A stretch of 64,000 nt of DNA from LVI-A0039 sp033105485 (GCA_033105485.1 CP136956.1:1488001-1552000); one strand, 5' to 3'; positions 49,863 to 59,700 are shown, counted from the first letter of the stretch. Program-made: numbers and translations. Notes: generated by a model not told the origin, from the letters alone.

Positions 49863-51851
49863 ATGTTAGAAAAACATAAAGATATAATTGGCGGAGCTTT
49901 TATTATTGCTATAATAGCGATTGTAACTTATGATTTAGATATTACGACTTATATCGTATTAGCATCAATTATAACACTTGTACTCTTAGAGTTAGAAAAA
50001 ACTAGACAAGTTGGACAAGTGTTAGCATTTGTAGGGGCAACATTTTTAGCAGGACACATACTAAATATTGCTTACTTAGAAATGTTAATTGGTGTAGTTA
50101 TTATCTTAATTGTAAATAAATTAATCCAAGATTCGCTATTAAAGCAACAACAAGATGAATTCGTAAAAACTAAATTAAATATTGCTAAACGAAACATTAT
50201 TGATTCAAGTGATTATATCATTGTTTTTGTTGACGAGGATCTTTCGGTTTTATGGGCGAATGAAAAGGCATATAATGAGTTCCCAAGCCTATTACAAACT
50301 CAGAGCTTTGAACAATTTAGTGGTATGAAAGAAGGAGAGCCATTTTTATACAACAATAACGTATATCAAGTACATATTGATGATGGTGCTTATTACTTAA
50401 AGAATATTACTAAAACTTATCGTGAGTCAAAAACAATGATTTCGAGACAAATAGTAATGGGTTATTTACAAATTGATAACTATGATTACTTTAAATCACA
50501 AATGGATGCAGTAGATTTCTTTGAAATGGTAAAAACAATTAAGTCGCATATCGTAAACTGGTGTGATGACAATTCGATTTATTATCAGGAAATTGAAGAA
50601 GATCGTATGCAATTATTACTTCCTCTTGACTACATTCAAGGTCAGGAAGAAAATAAATATAATGATATTTCTAAAATCGTAAAAGAAATTCGTGAAAGTG
50701 ACTATGAGATCACACTAAGTTTAGGTATAGCTTATGAGTTTGACAGTGTATTATCAATTGGTAATAAAGCAAAAGAGGCAATCGAACTAGCAATTTCTCG
50801 TGGTGGTGCTCAGATTGTAGTATTTCAAGGAGCAAAGAAAAGGTATTACGGTGGACGTGTAAACGCCCTGAAAAACTCTTCTAAAATTCGTGCTCGTTTC
50901 GTATTCAATACAATTTCATCAATTATTGAAGAAAAAGAAGTTATCTACTTATTAACACACAGAAATCCTGATTATGATTCAATTGGTTCTATCTTACTAA
51001 TGAAAAAATTAATTGAAGAACAGCTAGATGTAAGCGATAAGGAATTTAGAGTTGTTCTTGACCGTAATATTAACCCTGAGTATTTAGAGATGATTAGACC
51101 TATCTTAGGCGATCAATTGATGACCGATGCGGTAGTCGATCAGACTAAAAACAACTTACTACTTGTTTTAGATACGAACAGTAAAGATATCATTTCACAC
51201 TTGAAGTTGTATGAAGAAATCAATGAGTGTATTGTTGTAGATCACCACCAAGCACCAGAACATTACTTAGATGTTTCATTATTTAGTTGGATTGAGCCGA
51301 ATGCTTCAAGTACGACTGAACTTGTATGTGAGATGTTTGGAGCAACAAATACTGTTTTAAAAGATCGTAAAATTGCAAAATTAGGATTACTTGGAATCTT
51401 AACTGACACAAACAGCTTTAGATTCCGTGCAGATCAATACGCACTTAGTGCAACTAGTTTTCTAGTAGGTGCTGGTGTAACAATCAATGAAGCAATGGAT
51501 GAATTACAACTTACAGTTGAAGACTACGACTTAAAGCGAAGAATATTATCAAACACGTTGTTTGTTAAGAAATTCGCGATTTGTGAAGTGGATTACAATG
51601 TCGATGATGTATTATTATCAATTGTAGGAAATGAACTTGTTGATATTAAAGATGTAGATTGTGCAATCGTAATTGCAAAATCAAAAATTGAAGGTAAATA
51701 TATAGTAAAATTAAGAAGTACACCAAGAATCAATAGTAAGAGAATTATTGAAGACTTTGGTGGAGGTGGTCACGCACGTCAAGCAGCCGGAGTATTAGAT
51801 AGTACTGCACGTGAAGGATTACTTCAAGCAATCAATAAATGGGAGGAATAA
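49863..51851 (+). CDS. gdpP: Cyclic-di-AMP phosphodiesterase, GdpP family
   Basis: 662 residues, the usual length. Two N-terminal membrane helices (about 8-75), a PAS-like domain (about 95-170), a degenerate GGDEF (about 175-305), then DHH/DHHA1. Motifs are LTHRNPDYDSIGS, LVLDTNSKD, VVDHHQAPE (the DHH) and GGGGHARQAAG. It hydrolyses c-di-AMP to pApA and so helps control osmotic and wall homeostasis. The stop overlaps the rplI start by one base. Confidence 0.93.
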   Translation: MLEKHKDIIGGAFIIAIIAIVTYDLDITTYIVLASIITLVLLELEKTRQVGQVLAFVGATFLAGHILNIAYLEMLIGVVIILIVNKLIQDSLLKQQQDEFVKTKLNIAKRNIIDSSDYIIVFVDEDLSVLWANEKAYNEFPSLLQTQSFEQFSGMKEGEPFLYNNNVYQVHIDDGAYYLKNITKTYRESKTMISRQIVMGYLQIDNYDYFKSQMDAVDFFEMVKTIKSHIVNWCDDNSIYYQEIEEDRMQLLLPLDYIQGQEENKYNDISKIVKEIRESDYEITLSLGIAYEFDSVLSIGNKAKEAIELAISRGGAQIVVFQGAKKRYYGGRVNALKNSSKIRARFVFNTISSIIEEKEVIYLLTHRNPDYDSIGSILLMKKLIEEQLDVSDKEFRVVLDRNINPEYLEMIRPILGDQLMTDAVVDQTKNNLLLVLDTNSKDIISHLKLYEEINECIVVDHHQAPEHYLDVSLFSWIEPNASSTTELVCEMFGATNTVLKDRKIAKLGLLGILTDTNSFRFRADQYALSATSFLVGAGVTINEAMDELQLTVEDYDLKRRILSNTLFVKKFAICEVDYNVDDVLLSIVGNELVDIKDVDCAIVIAKSKIEGKYIVKLRSTPRINSKRIIEDFGGGGHARQAAGVLDSTAREGLLQAINKWEE

Positions 51852-52294
51852 TGAAAGTTATTTTATTAAAAGACGTAAAGAAACTAGGAAAAAAGGATGA
51901 TGTAGTTAATGTTAGTGATGGGTATGCAAACAACTACTTATTTAAAAATAATTTAGCAGTAGCAAGTAGTAATGCCTCTGATAAAAAATTAGAGGAAAAG
52001 AAAGCGGCAGATGCTGCTAAAAGAGCAGCTAAATTAAAAGCAGCTCAAGAACTTAAAAAAGAATTAGAGGCTAAAGAGTTCAAATTCAAATTAAAAACTG
52101 GTAAAGGCGGAAGTGTATTTGGAAGCATTTCATCTAAACAAGTTATTAAAAAGTTACGTGATGAAGGATATAATGATATTGATAAAAAGATGATTGTATC
52201 ATCACCAATTTCACACGTAGGATATGACAAAGTAGAAATCCAATTACATAAAGAAGTAAAAGCAGAAGTAAAAGTTTTAATCGAAGGAGAATAG
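51851..52294 (+). CDS. rplI: 50S ribosomal protein L9
   Basis: 147 residues from the ATG at 51851, which overlaps the gdpP stop (TAATG). Starts MKVILLKDVKKLGKKDDVV with the conserved VSDGYANNYLF, a long connecting helix rich in Ala/Lys, and a C-terminal GKGGSVFGSISSKQV domain. GGGAGGAA precedes it. Part of the gdpP-rplI-dnaB unit. Confidence 0.96.
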   Translation: MKVILLKDVKKLGKKDDVVNVSDGYANNYLFKNNLAVASSNASDKKLEEKKAADAAKRAAKLKAAQELKKELEAKEFKFKLKTGKGGSVFGSISSKQVIKKLRDEGYNDIDKKMIVSSPISHVGYDKVEIQLHKEVKAEVKVLIEGE

Positions 52295-52295
52295 A

Positions 52296-53654
52296 ATGGA
52301 ACAATCAAAGCAAGTACCACATAGTAATGAAGCGGAACAGGCGGTTATTGCCTCAATCTTAATTGATGAACAAAAGATGATTGAGATATCAGAGATTTTG
52401 CAACCTCATTATTTTTACAATAACGCCAATCGTGAAATTTATGATTGCTTTGTAGAAATGAACCATAAAGGTAAAATTATCGATTTACTTTCTACGCACG
52501 AATTTATTAAGAGTCGTGGTAGTCTAGATAAAATTGGTGGAATTGAATATTTACAAGCAATGTCGGATGCAATCCCATCAAGTGAAAATGCAGTTGAATA
52601 CGCCAATATCGTATTTGACAAATTCTTAGCTCGTGAGACTTTAAAACGTGGTAGCAACATTTTAAATGAATCATACGAAGCAACAGATGCAATGGAATTA
52701 ATTGAGTTTGCTGAAAAAGAAGTATTCGAATTATCTAAATTGACTCGTAGTGCTGACTTCGTTGACTGGCAAGAATTAATTGCTGAAACTAGTGAGAAAG
52801 TACGTAAGCTTGCACTTCAAAGTGGTAAGCGTATTACAGGATTACATACTGGGTTTAGTAACTTAGACAATATTACAGCCGGACTACAAGGTTCAGATTT
52901 AATTATCTTAGCAGCCCGTCCTTCAGTGGGAAAGACAGCGTTCTCTTTAAACTTAGCGCGAAACGTAGCTGCAAGTAGTGAAAATAATGGTGCTCACGTA
53001 GCTTTCTTCTCATTAGAGATGGGGGCTGACCAGTTATTAATGCGTCTAGCTGCCGCTGAATCACGTGTACCAATTGCAAATATTAAAACTGGACAAATGA
53101 GTGAAGAAGAGCAAATGATGTTCAACCAAGGGATGGCATCACTTAGTGAGATGAACTTCCACATCGATGATACAGCCGGAATTAAAATCGGTGATATCAA
53201 AAGTAAGTGTCGTAAAATTAAACTTGAAAAAGGATTAGATATGATCCTAATTGATTACTTACAGTTAATCACTACAAGTAAAAAAACTGATAACCGTCAA
53301 CAAGAGGTATCGGAAATTTCACGTGAGTTAAAAGGTTTAGCAAAGGAACTTAACATTCCAGTTATCGCCTTATCACAGTTATCACGTGGGGTTGAACAAC
53401 GTGCAGATAAGAAACCGATGATGAGTGATATTCGTGAGTCGGGTGCAATCGAGCAGGATGCCGATATCATTATGATGATTTACCGTCCTGAATACTATGG
53501 AGACAACATTGAAATTGCCGATGAAGAATCTATGTATGATGGTAAGACAATTGTATCACTTGTAAAACATCGTAATGGTTCAACAGGTGATATTGAGTTT
53601 GAATTCCAAAAGGAAATCAACCGATTTAGAGCAAGAGAAATTTCAGAATTCTAG
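52296..53654 (+). CDS. dnaB: Replicative DNA helicase DnaB/DnaC type
   Basis: 452 residues. The N-terminal helical domain (PHSNEAEQAVIASILID) is joined to a RecA-type ATPase. Walker A is ARPSVGKTAFSLN, Walker B DMILIDYLQLI, and the arginine finger region SQLSRGVEQRADKKPMMSD. No intein. It unwinds DNA at the replication fork. Directly follows rplI, as in Bacillus-type genomes. Confidence 0.97.
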   Translation: MEQSKQVPHSNEAEQAVIASILIDEQKMIEISEILQPHYFYNNANREIYDCFVEMNHKGKIIDLLSTHEFIKSRGSLDKIGGIEYLQAMSDAIPSSENAVEYANIVFDKFLARETLKRGSNILNESYEATDAMELIEFAEKEVFELSKLTRSADFVDWQELIAETSEKVRKLALQSGKRITGLHTGFSNLDNITAGLQGSDLIILAARPSVGKTAFSLNLARNVAASSENNGAHVAFFSLEMGADQLLMRLAAAESRVPIANIKTGQMSEEEQMMFNQGMASLSEMNFHIDDTAGIKIGDIKSKCRKIKLEKGLDMILIDYLQLITTSKKTDNRQQEVSEISRELKGLAKELNIPVIALSQLSRGVEQRADKKPMMSDIRESGAIEQDADIIMMIYRPEYYGDNIEIADEESMYDGKTIVSLVKHRNGSTGDIEFEFQKEINRFRAREISEF

Positions 53655-53662
53655 GAGGTCAA

Positions 53663-54253
53663 ATGCAAATTAAAGAGATAGAAAATTTAGTATCTAGTTT
53701 AAGAATTTTGCCAGGTGTTGGTGAAAAGACTGCTAGAAGATACGCATTTGATCTAATTGAAAATGGTGAGGCTGCGACTAATGCTTTAATTAGTGCACTA
53801 ACGGACTTATCTGGATTACAAAAGTGTATTGTTTGTAATGGATATAGTCATGGTGATGTATGTACGATTTGTGATGATGCAGATCGTGATAAAACACAAT
53901 TAGTAGTAGTAGCTAAAGCCCAAGAGATACTAAAAGTTGAAGATATTATGCCTAATAAGTTCAGATACTTTGCTTTAGGTGGAATCATTGACCCGCTTAA
54001 TGGAGTTAGTAGTCAAGATATTGAATTACAAAAACTTAAAGAACATGTGATTGATAATGATATTAAACAAATTACATTAATCTTACCAGTAACTAATGAA
54101 GGTGAAATTACGGCTTCATTCATTAAACGTAGTATGCAAGATATTGATGTTAAATTTAATAAGATTGCTCAAGGAGTACCAGTTGGTAGTAGCCTAGAGT
54201 ATTTAGATGAAATTACATTAATTAAATCGATTCAAAGTGCAGTAGAATATTAG
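53663..54253 (+). CDS. recR: Recombination mediator protein RecR
   Basis: 196 residues. Helix-hairpin-helix (LRILPGVGEKTARRYAF), zinc finger CIVCNGYSHGDVCTIC and a Toprim domain ending in GVPVGSSLEYLDEITL. Loads RecA at gaps with RecO and RecF. ATG after TAGGAGGTCAA, nine bases after dnaB. Confidence 0.95.
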   Translation: MQIKEIENLVSSLRILPGVGEKTARRYAFDLIENGEAATNALISALTDLSGLQKCIVCNGYSHGDVCTICDDADRDKTQLVVVAKAQEILKVEDIMPNKFRYFALGGIIDPLNGVSSQDIELQKLKEHVIDNDIKQITLILPVTNEGEITASFIKRSMQDIDVKFNKIAQGVPVGSSLEYLDEITLIKSIQSAVEY

Positions 54254-54260
54254 GAGAGAT

Positions 54261-55352
54261 ATGAACTATTTACACAAACAAGTAAGCAAGGATTTACAGT
54301 TAAATGATGTGATGAAATACTTAATTTCGTATTTTGAACATAATTCAAATAATAAAGTGCAAATCGCCGAAATTTGTAATCAGGACTATAATTTTGAAGA
54401 TATTGATAGAGAACTAACTAAATTAGTGTCTAGAGGTTTAATCAATGAATTTTACGTTACTGACAACCACTATTTCGAATACACTACTAGTAATGAAATT
54501 GATAATACAGTAATTGGTGAGAATATCATTGATGAGCTTAAAGCAAAAGGTTATCGTATTACTGATTCAAGAAAAAAACTAATAAAAATCTTCACGTCTA
54601 GTCCTAATAGTCACTTCACATTTGATGAACTTGTAAAACTAAGTGGTAAGAAGGTAAATTTAGCAACAATGTATAATAATTTATCAACATTACTTGATGA
54701 AGGCGTTATTAACGAATTCCACTTAAATGACTCTAAAATATTTGAGTTAAACAATAAATCACATGCGCACTTTATTTGTGAAAAATGTAATTCAGTATTT
54801 AATGTTGATACAAAAGGTAGCAGTAATCTAGAAAATGAAGTTGAAAAGAAATATTCATTTAAAGTTAATACTAAACGTATTGAGTTCACAGGTTTATGTA
54901 ATGACTGTAATCAAGTGTCAATGCCGGAAAATATTACAGTGATCAATGATAATGAGTATCCGAATATTGATGAACAAGAGATTATTGAATATTTTGGATA
55001 TTTACAGTCAAGAACTAATAATAATCAAAAAGGAATTACATTAGTATTCTTAGACACTGATTCGGTCCACAACTTAAATAATGAGTTCCGTGGTATTGAT
55101 CGTCCAACTGATGTTTTAACATTTGTTGAAGATGGTGAAGATTACTTAGGTGATGTTTTAATTTGTTATGATTACATTCAAAAACAAGCAGATGAATATG
55201 GACATAGTTTTAAACGTGAATTATTCTTCTTAATTACGCATGGTTATTTACATTTAATTGGTTATGACCACATTGAACCAGAAGAAGAAAAAGAGATGTT
55301 TGCAATTCAAACAGAGTTATTAAATAAATATGGGGTGAGTAGAGATGAATAG
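54261..55352 (+). CDS. Fusion protein: winged helix - Fur-family regulator - YbeY endoribonuclease
   Basis: 363 residues in one uninterrupted frame. Residues ~1-75 look like a degenerate winged helix. Residues ~84-220 are a Fur-type domain: KGYRITDSRKKLIKIF, NLATMYNNLSTLLDEGVI, HAHFICEKC (C173, C176) and C213/C216. Residues ~224-360 are YbeY: FRGIDRPTDVLTF, LGDVLI and HGYLHLIGYDH (327-337) with the three zinc His. YbeY matures 16S rRNA and is normally a separate ~155-residue protein. ATG follows TAGGAGAGAT, seven bases after recR. Confidence 0.88.
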   Translation: MNYLHKQVSKDLQLNDVMKYLISYFEHNSNNKVQIAEICNQDYNFEDIDRELTKLVSRGLINEFYVTDNHYFEYTTSNEIDNTVIGENIIDELKAKGYRITDSRKKLIKIFTSSPNSHFTFDELVKLSGKKVNLATMYNNLSTLLDEGVINEFHLNDSKIFELNNKSHAHFICEKCNSVFNVDTKGSSNLENEVEKKYSFKVNTKRIEFTGLCNDCNQVSMPENITVINDNEYPNIDEQEIIEYFGYLQSRTNNNQKGITLVFLDTDSVHNLNNEFRGIDRPTDVLTFVEDGEDYLGDVLICYDYIQKQADEYGHSFKRELFFLITHGYLHLIGYDHIEPEEEKEMFAIQTELLNKYGVSRDE

Positions 55353-55509
55353 TCACGATGAATTAAGTTATATAAAAATTATTACTCGTATCATAGAAGA
55401 GATGAGTAAAGAAAATGATAAAATCAAACGAGAAATGATGATTCATAGATTAATTATTATTTTTCAAGCAATTTTAATTATTGCTATTTTAATGATGGGA
55501 GTAAAATAA
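55345..55509 (+). CDS. Small membrane protein between ybeY fusion and rsmD
   Basis: 54 residues, MNSHDELSYIKIITRIIEEM start, one hydrophobic helix (about 35-52). It overlaps the preceding gene by eight bases and ends in TAATG with rsmD, so it is tightly coupled. In many Bacillota this place after ybeY holds dgkA, era or similar; this short protein is not one of them. Function unknown. Confidence 0.6.
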   Translation: MNSHDELSYIKIITRIIEEMSKENDKIKREMMIHRLIIIFQAILIIAILMMGVK

Positions 55510-56039
55510 TGCGTGTAATTGCAGGTGAATTAAGAGGGCGTAGATTAGCTGAGCCTAATACAATGGATATTAGACCAACTACTGACCGTGCTAAAGAAGG
55601 TTTATTTAATACTATTAATTACTACATCGAAGATGCAGATTTCCTAGATTTATTCTCAGGAGCTTGTGGTATTGCGATTGAAGCAGCGTCACGTGGTGCT
55701 AGACGTGTTGTTGCAGTAGACAACAGTAAAGAAAGTATGCGTGTATTCAAATTAAATGATGCTAAGATGGATACTGGAATTGAATATTATAATAGTGATG
55801 TTATCCGTTTCCTAGAACGTGATACAAATACTTATGACTATATTTTCTTAGATCCTCCATATGATATGGAAGTAGAAAACTTAGAGCAAATTTTAAATTT
55901 ATGTATTGAACGTTTAAATCCAGGAGCTGATTTAATTTTAGAATTCCCTTCATATTCGAAGTTTAATTTTGAAAAACTAGAAATTAAGAAACAGAAAAAA
56001 TATGGAAAGTCTTCATTCTTTTTCTTTGAGGAGAAATAA
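55509..56039 (+). CDS. rsmD: 16S rRNA (guanine966-N2)-methyltransferase RsmD
   Basis: 176 residues. Begins MRVIAGELRGRRLAEP, with SAM-binding LDLFSGACGIAIEAASRGA and the catalytic FLDPPYD motif. Methylates G966 of 16S rRNA. The start overlaps the preceding stop and the stop overlaps coaD, the common rsmD-coaD pair. Confidence 0.94.
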   Translation: MRVIAGELRGRRLAEPNTMDIRPTTDRAKEGLFNTINYYIEDADFLDLFSGACGIAIEAASRGARRVVAVDNSKESMRVFKLNDAKMDTGIEYYNSDVIRFLERDTNTYDYIFLDPPYDMEVENLEQILNLCIERLNPGADLILEFPSYSKFNFEKLEIKKQKKYGKSSFFFFEEK

Positions 56040-56515
56040 TGAATAGAGTCGTTTTTCCCGGAAGTTTCGATCCGATTACATTCGGTCACTTAGAAATTAT
56101 TAAAAGGTTATCAGACAAATATGACAAAGTATTTGTTGTAATTGGAAAAAATGATAGTAAACGTGGATTTTTAGATACGGATACTAGAAAGCAATTAATC
56201 GATTCAATTGTTGCCGATTATGGTAACGTTGAAGTTGTTGTTGATAGTGGACTAGTTGTTGATTTTTGTAAGAAAGTGGAAAGTAAAACTATTATTCGTG
56301 GTGTACGTAATGTCCATGACTTTACTAGTGAACAAACTCTTGCATACAATAATGCACACTTAGATAGTGAAATTGAAACGTTATTAATTTTTGGACGTCA
56401 AGAGTATATGCATATCTCAAGTAGTGGTGTACGTGAACTGTATAAATTTGGACGTGATGTAGATCACTTAGTTCCAACTGAAGTAGTTAAGTATTTACAA
56501 AAAAATAATCTTTAA
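56039..56515 (+). CDS. coaD: Phosphopantetheine adenylyltransferase
   Basis: 158 residues. PGSFDPITFGHLEII with the nucleotidyltransferase TxGH motif, RGVRNVHDFTSEQ, and HISSSGVREL. Catalyses the penultimate step of coenzyme A synthesis. Ends the ybeY-rsmD-coaD unit before a terminator. Confidence 0.95.
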   Translation: MNRVVFPGSFDPITFGHLEIIKRLSDKYDKVFVVIGKNDSKRGFLDTDTRKQLIDSIVADYGNVEVVVDSGLVVDFCKKVESKTIIRGVRNVHDFTSEQTLAYNNAHLDSEIETLLIFGRQEYMHISSSGVRELYKFGRDVDHLVPTEVVKYLQKNNL

Positions 56516-56544
56516 GAGAAGACTGGAAAGTCTTTTCTTTTTTT
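56516..56544 (+). terminator. Intrinsic terminator after coaD
   Basis: AGAAGACT / AGTCTTTTCT hairpin with GGAA loop and T-run; TATAAT at about 56559 then starts the next unit. Confidence 0.75.
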
Positions 56545-56604
56545 GGCCAAAAAATTGATATAATATATGTGTGATTTATTATTAGTTTAAAAATGGGAGG
56601 AAAC

Positions 56605-57468
56605 ATGAGTAACAACAAAAATCCATTTGAAAGTGGAAATAATACCAGCCCGTTCGAATCGGGGCAAACATCTGATTATAATAAGGTTAGGTCAAAAAAA
56701 CAAAGAAAATCAAAAGCGGGGAATTATAATAATTCGTTTGATTCTAAAAGTAAGCGCAAGCCATTAATCGAAATATTAGTAATTCTTGCTATTGTAGCGA
56801 TAATCCTTGCAGCAAATTGGTGGAAAATTAGTATGTTTATGCATGATCTGGAAACCATCCGTGATGTTGAAGACGTTGAAATAGTTGAAGACTACACGTT
56901 TGATGCTGCAGATGTTAAAGATGAAGAGTACGCACCTCTACTTGATATATCAATAGGGCAAGGTACAGATATTACCATAGATGAGACGGACGAAAACTTC
57001 TACCCCAACTCTGATGGTGGAATAGAAGCAGCGTTAGTTGTAGGTCGAGATATTGATCCAGGTATTTATACATTAACGGTTAATGGTGATGGTTACCTTA
57101 ATATGGACACAGTAATTAAACAATATTTTAATATGCCACATGATGGAAAAGCTGTGTATTACAATATCCCTTTAGTTAAAGGTGATAAAATTGAGATCAC
57201 AACCTATAAAGAGGATGCAAAACTTTCTTTAGACTTAGCAGTTCAAGATGAGTATGTAGAGTATGAAGCAGGCACTGATATGCAAGGTGTTTACGTTTAT
57301 GGTTTATCAAACTTCAACTCAGAGGTAGAATTTAACAAAGATGACTACGATACTATATTATATGTATACCCAGATGCTGATTGGGGAGATTATTTAACTA
57401 CTGAATATCTGTACGATCAAGATGTAACTTTAAATGGAGGAGTAAGTACTTACTTTGTAATTCAATAA
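56605..57468 (+). CDS. Single-pass membrane protein with extracellular beta-rich domain
   Basis: 287 residues from the ATG at 56605 (GGGAGGAAAC before it). A cytoplasmic Asn/Ser/Lys-rich tail with repeated NPFESG/SPFESG is followed by one helix (about 53-75) and an acidic extracellular region with two beta-sandwich-like parts (for example DIDPGIYTLTVNGDGYLNMD). No catalytic motif. Possibly a sensor or wall-associated protein. Not recognised. Confidence 0.65.
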   Translation: MSNNKNPFESGNNTSPFESGQTSDYNKVRSKKQRKSKAGNYNNSFDSKSKRKPLIEILVILAIVAIILAANWWKISMFMHDLETIRDVEDVEIVEDYTFDAADVKDEEYAPLLDISIGQGTDITIDETDENFYPNSDGGIEAALVVGRDIDPGIYTLTVNGDGYLNMDTVIKQYFNMPHDGKAVYYNIPLVKGDKIEITTYKEDAKLSLDLAVQDEYVEYEAGTDMQGVYVYGLSNFNSEVEFNKDDYDTILYVYPDADWGDYLTTEYLYDQDVTLNGGVSTYFVIQ

Positions 57469-57512
57469 ATATCTACATAACAAAGTTGTGTTATGTTAAA
57501 ATTATATAGAAA

Positions 57513-57710
57513 TAGATAGAGGTCGCAAATGACAATAGTAACTTTATGCTGTGGTAATGAGTAAAGTGAAAGGGGATTTTGCCGAAGTATAATGGTTCAC
57601 CAAGGTTATTATGCTGGTCAATGTGTTAATAGTACATTGATTGTCATGTTCATGGAGAGCTATCGACCCACTTTACGCGTGAGAGTCAATAAAGGCTCTT
57701 ACGCTTTTTT
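57513..57710 (+). promoter_or_regulatory. Lysine riboswitch (L box) with terminator
   Basis: Conserved elements in order: AGAGGTCGC, ATAGTAA, AAAGGGGATTTTGCCGAAGT, GGTTATTATGCTGG, and GGAGAGCTATC. They are followed by terminator GCGTGAGAGTC/GGCTCTTACGC plus T6 (57677-57710). Lysine binding should favour the terminator and switch off the transporter gene at 57728. Confidence 0.94.
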
Positions 57711-57727
57711 AATTTAGGAGAATATTT

Positions 57728-59542
57728 ATGTTACAAAATTTAATAGATTTAATAATAAGTATACCATTCTTATTTTTACTGCTTGTAATAATTACAATAT
57801 TAGCTACAGTTGTAATTATAAAAGTAAGAAAACCGCTAATTCTTTTTTTATTAGCATTTTATGTTTTTACAGTATTTAATGGATTTTTCGATGGTATGGG
57901 TGCTTGGGCATTCATAAACATTCTGAACTTGACAAAGGATGCGAATTATGAATTTATGTCAATCGTTCCAGCGATTGTTGCAATCGTTTTAGCATTTAGA
58001 CTTAAAAATGTTTATACAGCTTTAGGGCTAGGATTATACTCAGGAATCGTAATCATTGGGTTAAGAGCGGGAGAAGGGCTACTTACTTTCTTTACTGCAT
58101 TCTTACAAATTCCAATTTACATGGTTAATAGTTTAGCTGATAGCTGGAATGCGGGAATCGTAATTCAGGTATTATTAATCGGTGGATTAGTTGTATTAAT
58201 TTCATATACAGGTGGTTTACGTGCGATGGCAGATAAGTTATCAAACTATGGTAAAACTCGTAAGAGTGCTCAAATCATTACTTGGATCATGGGATTAATC
58301 ATCTTCTTCGATGATTATGCAAATGCACTTATCGTTGGACCAGTTATGCGTCCAATTACAGATAAAGCAAAAATCTCAAGAGAGAAACTTTCATTTATTA
58401 TTGATGCAACTGCAGCTCCAATTACTGGATTGGTATTAATCTCTACTTGGATTGGATTTGAAGTAAGTTTAATTGCTGAGCAATTAACTAACTTAGATAT
58501 TCAAGGTACAACAGCAATGGAATTATTCATTAACTCACTTCCATACCGTTTCTACAATATTTTAATGTTAATTTTTATCGTCCTTACAATTTACTTAAGT
58601 CGTGAGTTCGGTCCGATGTTAAAAGCGGAAAGACGTGCTCAAACTGGTGAAGTAAAACGTAAAGATTCTACTGGTGCAAGTGGTGTGAGTGAAGAATTCA
58701 AAGTACTTGAAGGATATCAAGCTAAACCATTTGAAGGGATTATTCCTTTATTAACTTTAATTATTAGTGCTTTCATCTTATTCTTTACTAATGGTATTGA
58801 TACAATGATCGCAGCAGGTGAAACGCCTCTTGCTGACGGAATGAGTATTCCTTTAATTATTGAAGCCTATTCAAACGCCGATGCAAGTATTGTAATTGCT
58901 CAAGCGGCAGTTCTTGCTATTGTAGTTTCAATTGCAATCTCAACAACTCGTGGTGCTTACAAAATTGGTGAAGGACTAAACGTTACTTTTGAAGGGGCTA
59001 CAACTTTATTACCAACAGTATTCGTATTATTATTTGCATGGTCATTAGGAACTGTTATGAGTGAAGACTTCTTAAACGCTGGAGGGTTCATCGCTGGAAC
59101 TTTAGGTTCATTCATTCCTTATCAATTAATTCCTTTAATTATTTTCTTAACTGCAGGAATTATGGCGTTTGCAACTGGTACTTCATTTGGTACAATGGGT
59201 ATCTTATTCCCATTAGCAATGCCACTTGCATGGTCTGCAAATCCAGATATCGCATTCTTAACAGTTGCTGTTGGTTCAATCTTAACAGGTACTATTATTG
59301 GTGATCACTGTTCTCCAATTTCAGATACAACTATCTTATCATCAGCAGGTAGTGATGTTGATCACTTAGATCACGTTTCTACGCAAATGCCATACGCACT
59401 TACAGTTGGTATTGTTGCAAGTATTGGTTACTTACTAGCTGGATTTGGTGTTAATGCTTGGATCATTATTATTCTTGGTGCTACTGCTTTATGTGGTGTG
59501 TTATTAACAATTGGTCAAAAAGTAGATAGTGGAGATTTATAA
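57728..59542 (+). CDS. NhaC-family transporter, probable lysine transporter (LysW-like)
   Basis: 604 residues with about 11-13 membrane helices. Family segments include FFDDYANALIVGPVMRPITD, TGLVLISTWIGFEVSL, FATGTSFGTMGILFPLAMPL and IIGDHCSPISDTTILSS. NhaC-family antiporters preceded by L boxes have been proposed to carry lysine. The lysine riboswitch directly upstream supports lysine (or a closely related amino acid) uptake here. The stop overlaps a small membrane protein gene by one base. Confidence 0.82.
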   Translation: MLQNLIDLIISIPFLFLLLVIITILATVVIIKVRKPLILFLLAFYVFTVFNGFFDGMGAWAFINILNLTKDANYEFMSIVPAIVAIVLAFRLKNVYTALGLGLYSGIVIIGLRAGEGLLTFFTAFLQIPIYMVNSLADSWNAGIVIQVLLIGGLVVLISYTGGLRAMADKLSNYGKTRKSAQIITWIMGLIIFFDDYANALIVGPVMRPITDKAKISREKLSFIIDATAAPITGLVLISTWIGFEVSLIAEQLTNLDIQGTTAMELFINSLPYRFYNILMLIFIVLTIYLSREFGPMLKAERRAQTGEVKRKDSTGASGVSEEFKVLEGYQAKPFEGIIPLLTLIISAFILFFTNGIDTMIAAGETPLADGMSIPLIIEAYSNADASIVIAQAAVLAIVVSIAISTTRGAYKIGEGLNVTFEGATTLLPTVFVLLFAWSLGTVMSEDFLNAGGFIAGTLGSFIPYQLIPLIIFLTAGIMAFATGTSFGTMGILFPLAMPLAWSANPDIAFLTVAVGSILTGTIIGDHCSPISDTTILSSAGSDVDHLDHVSTQMPYALTVGIVASIGYLLAGFGVNAWIIIILGATALCGVLLTIGQKVDSGDL

Positions 59543-59700
59543 TGGAAACAACATTACCAACAATTGTTTTAATAATTATCGCAATTGTCGCTTCAATTGT
59601 TTTAAGTGGTTTAATTATTAAAACAGCTAAAGCATTAGCAAGATTCTTAATATTTGCAGCAGTATTATATATTATGCTTCAAGTATTTGGATTATTATAA
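59542..59700 (+). CDS. Small membrane protein coupled to transporter
   Basis: 52 residues (METTLPTIVLIIIAIVASIV start) with one or two hydrophobic helices and a short basic turn. It overlaps the transporter stop (TAATG) and is followed by a terminator, so it is co-expressed under the lysine riboswitch. It may be an accessory subunit. Too short for most gene finders. Confidence 0.65.
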   Translation: METTLPTIVLIIIAIVASIVLSGLIIKTAKALARFLIFAAVLYIMLQVFGLL

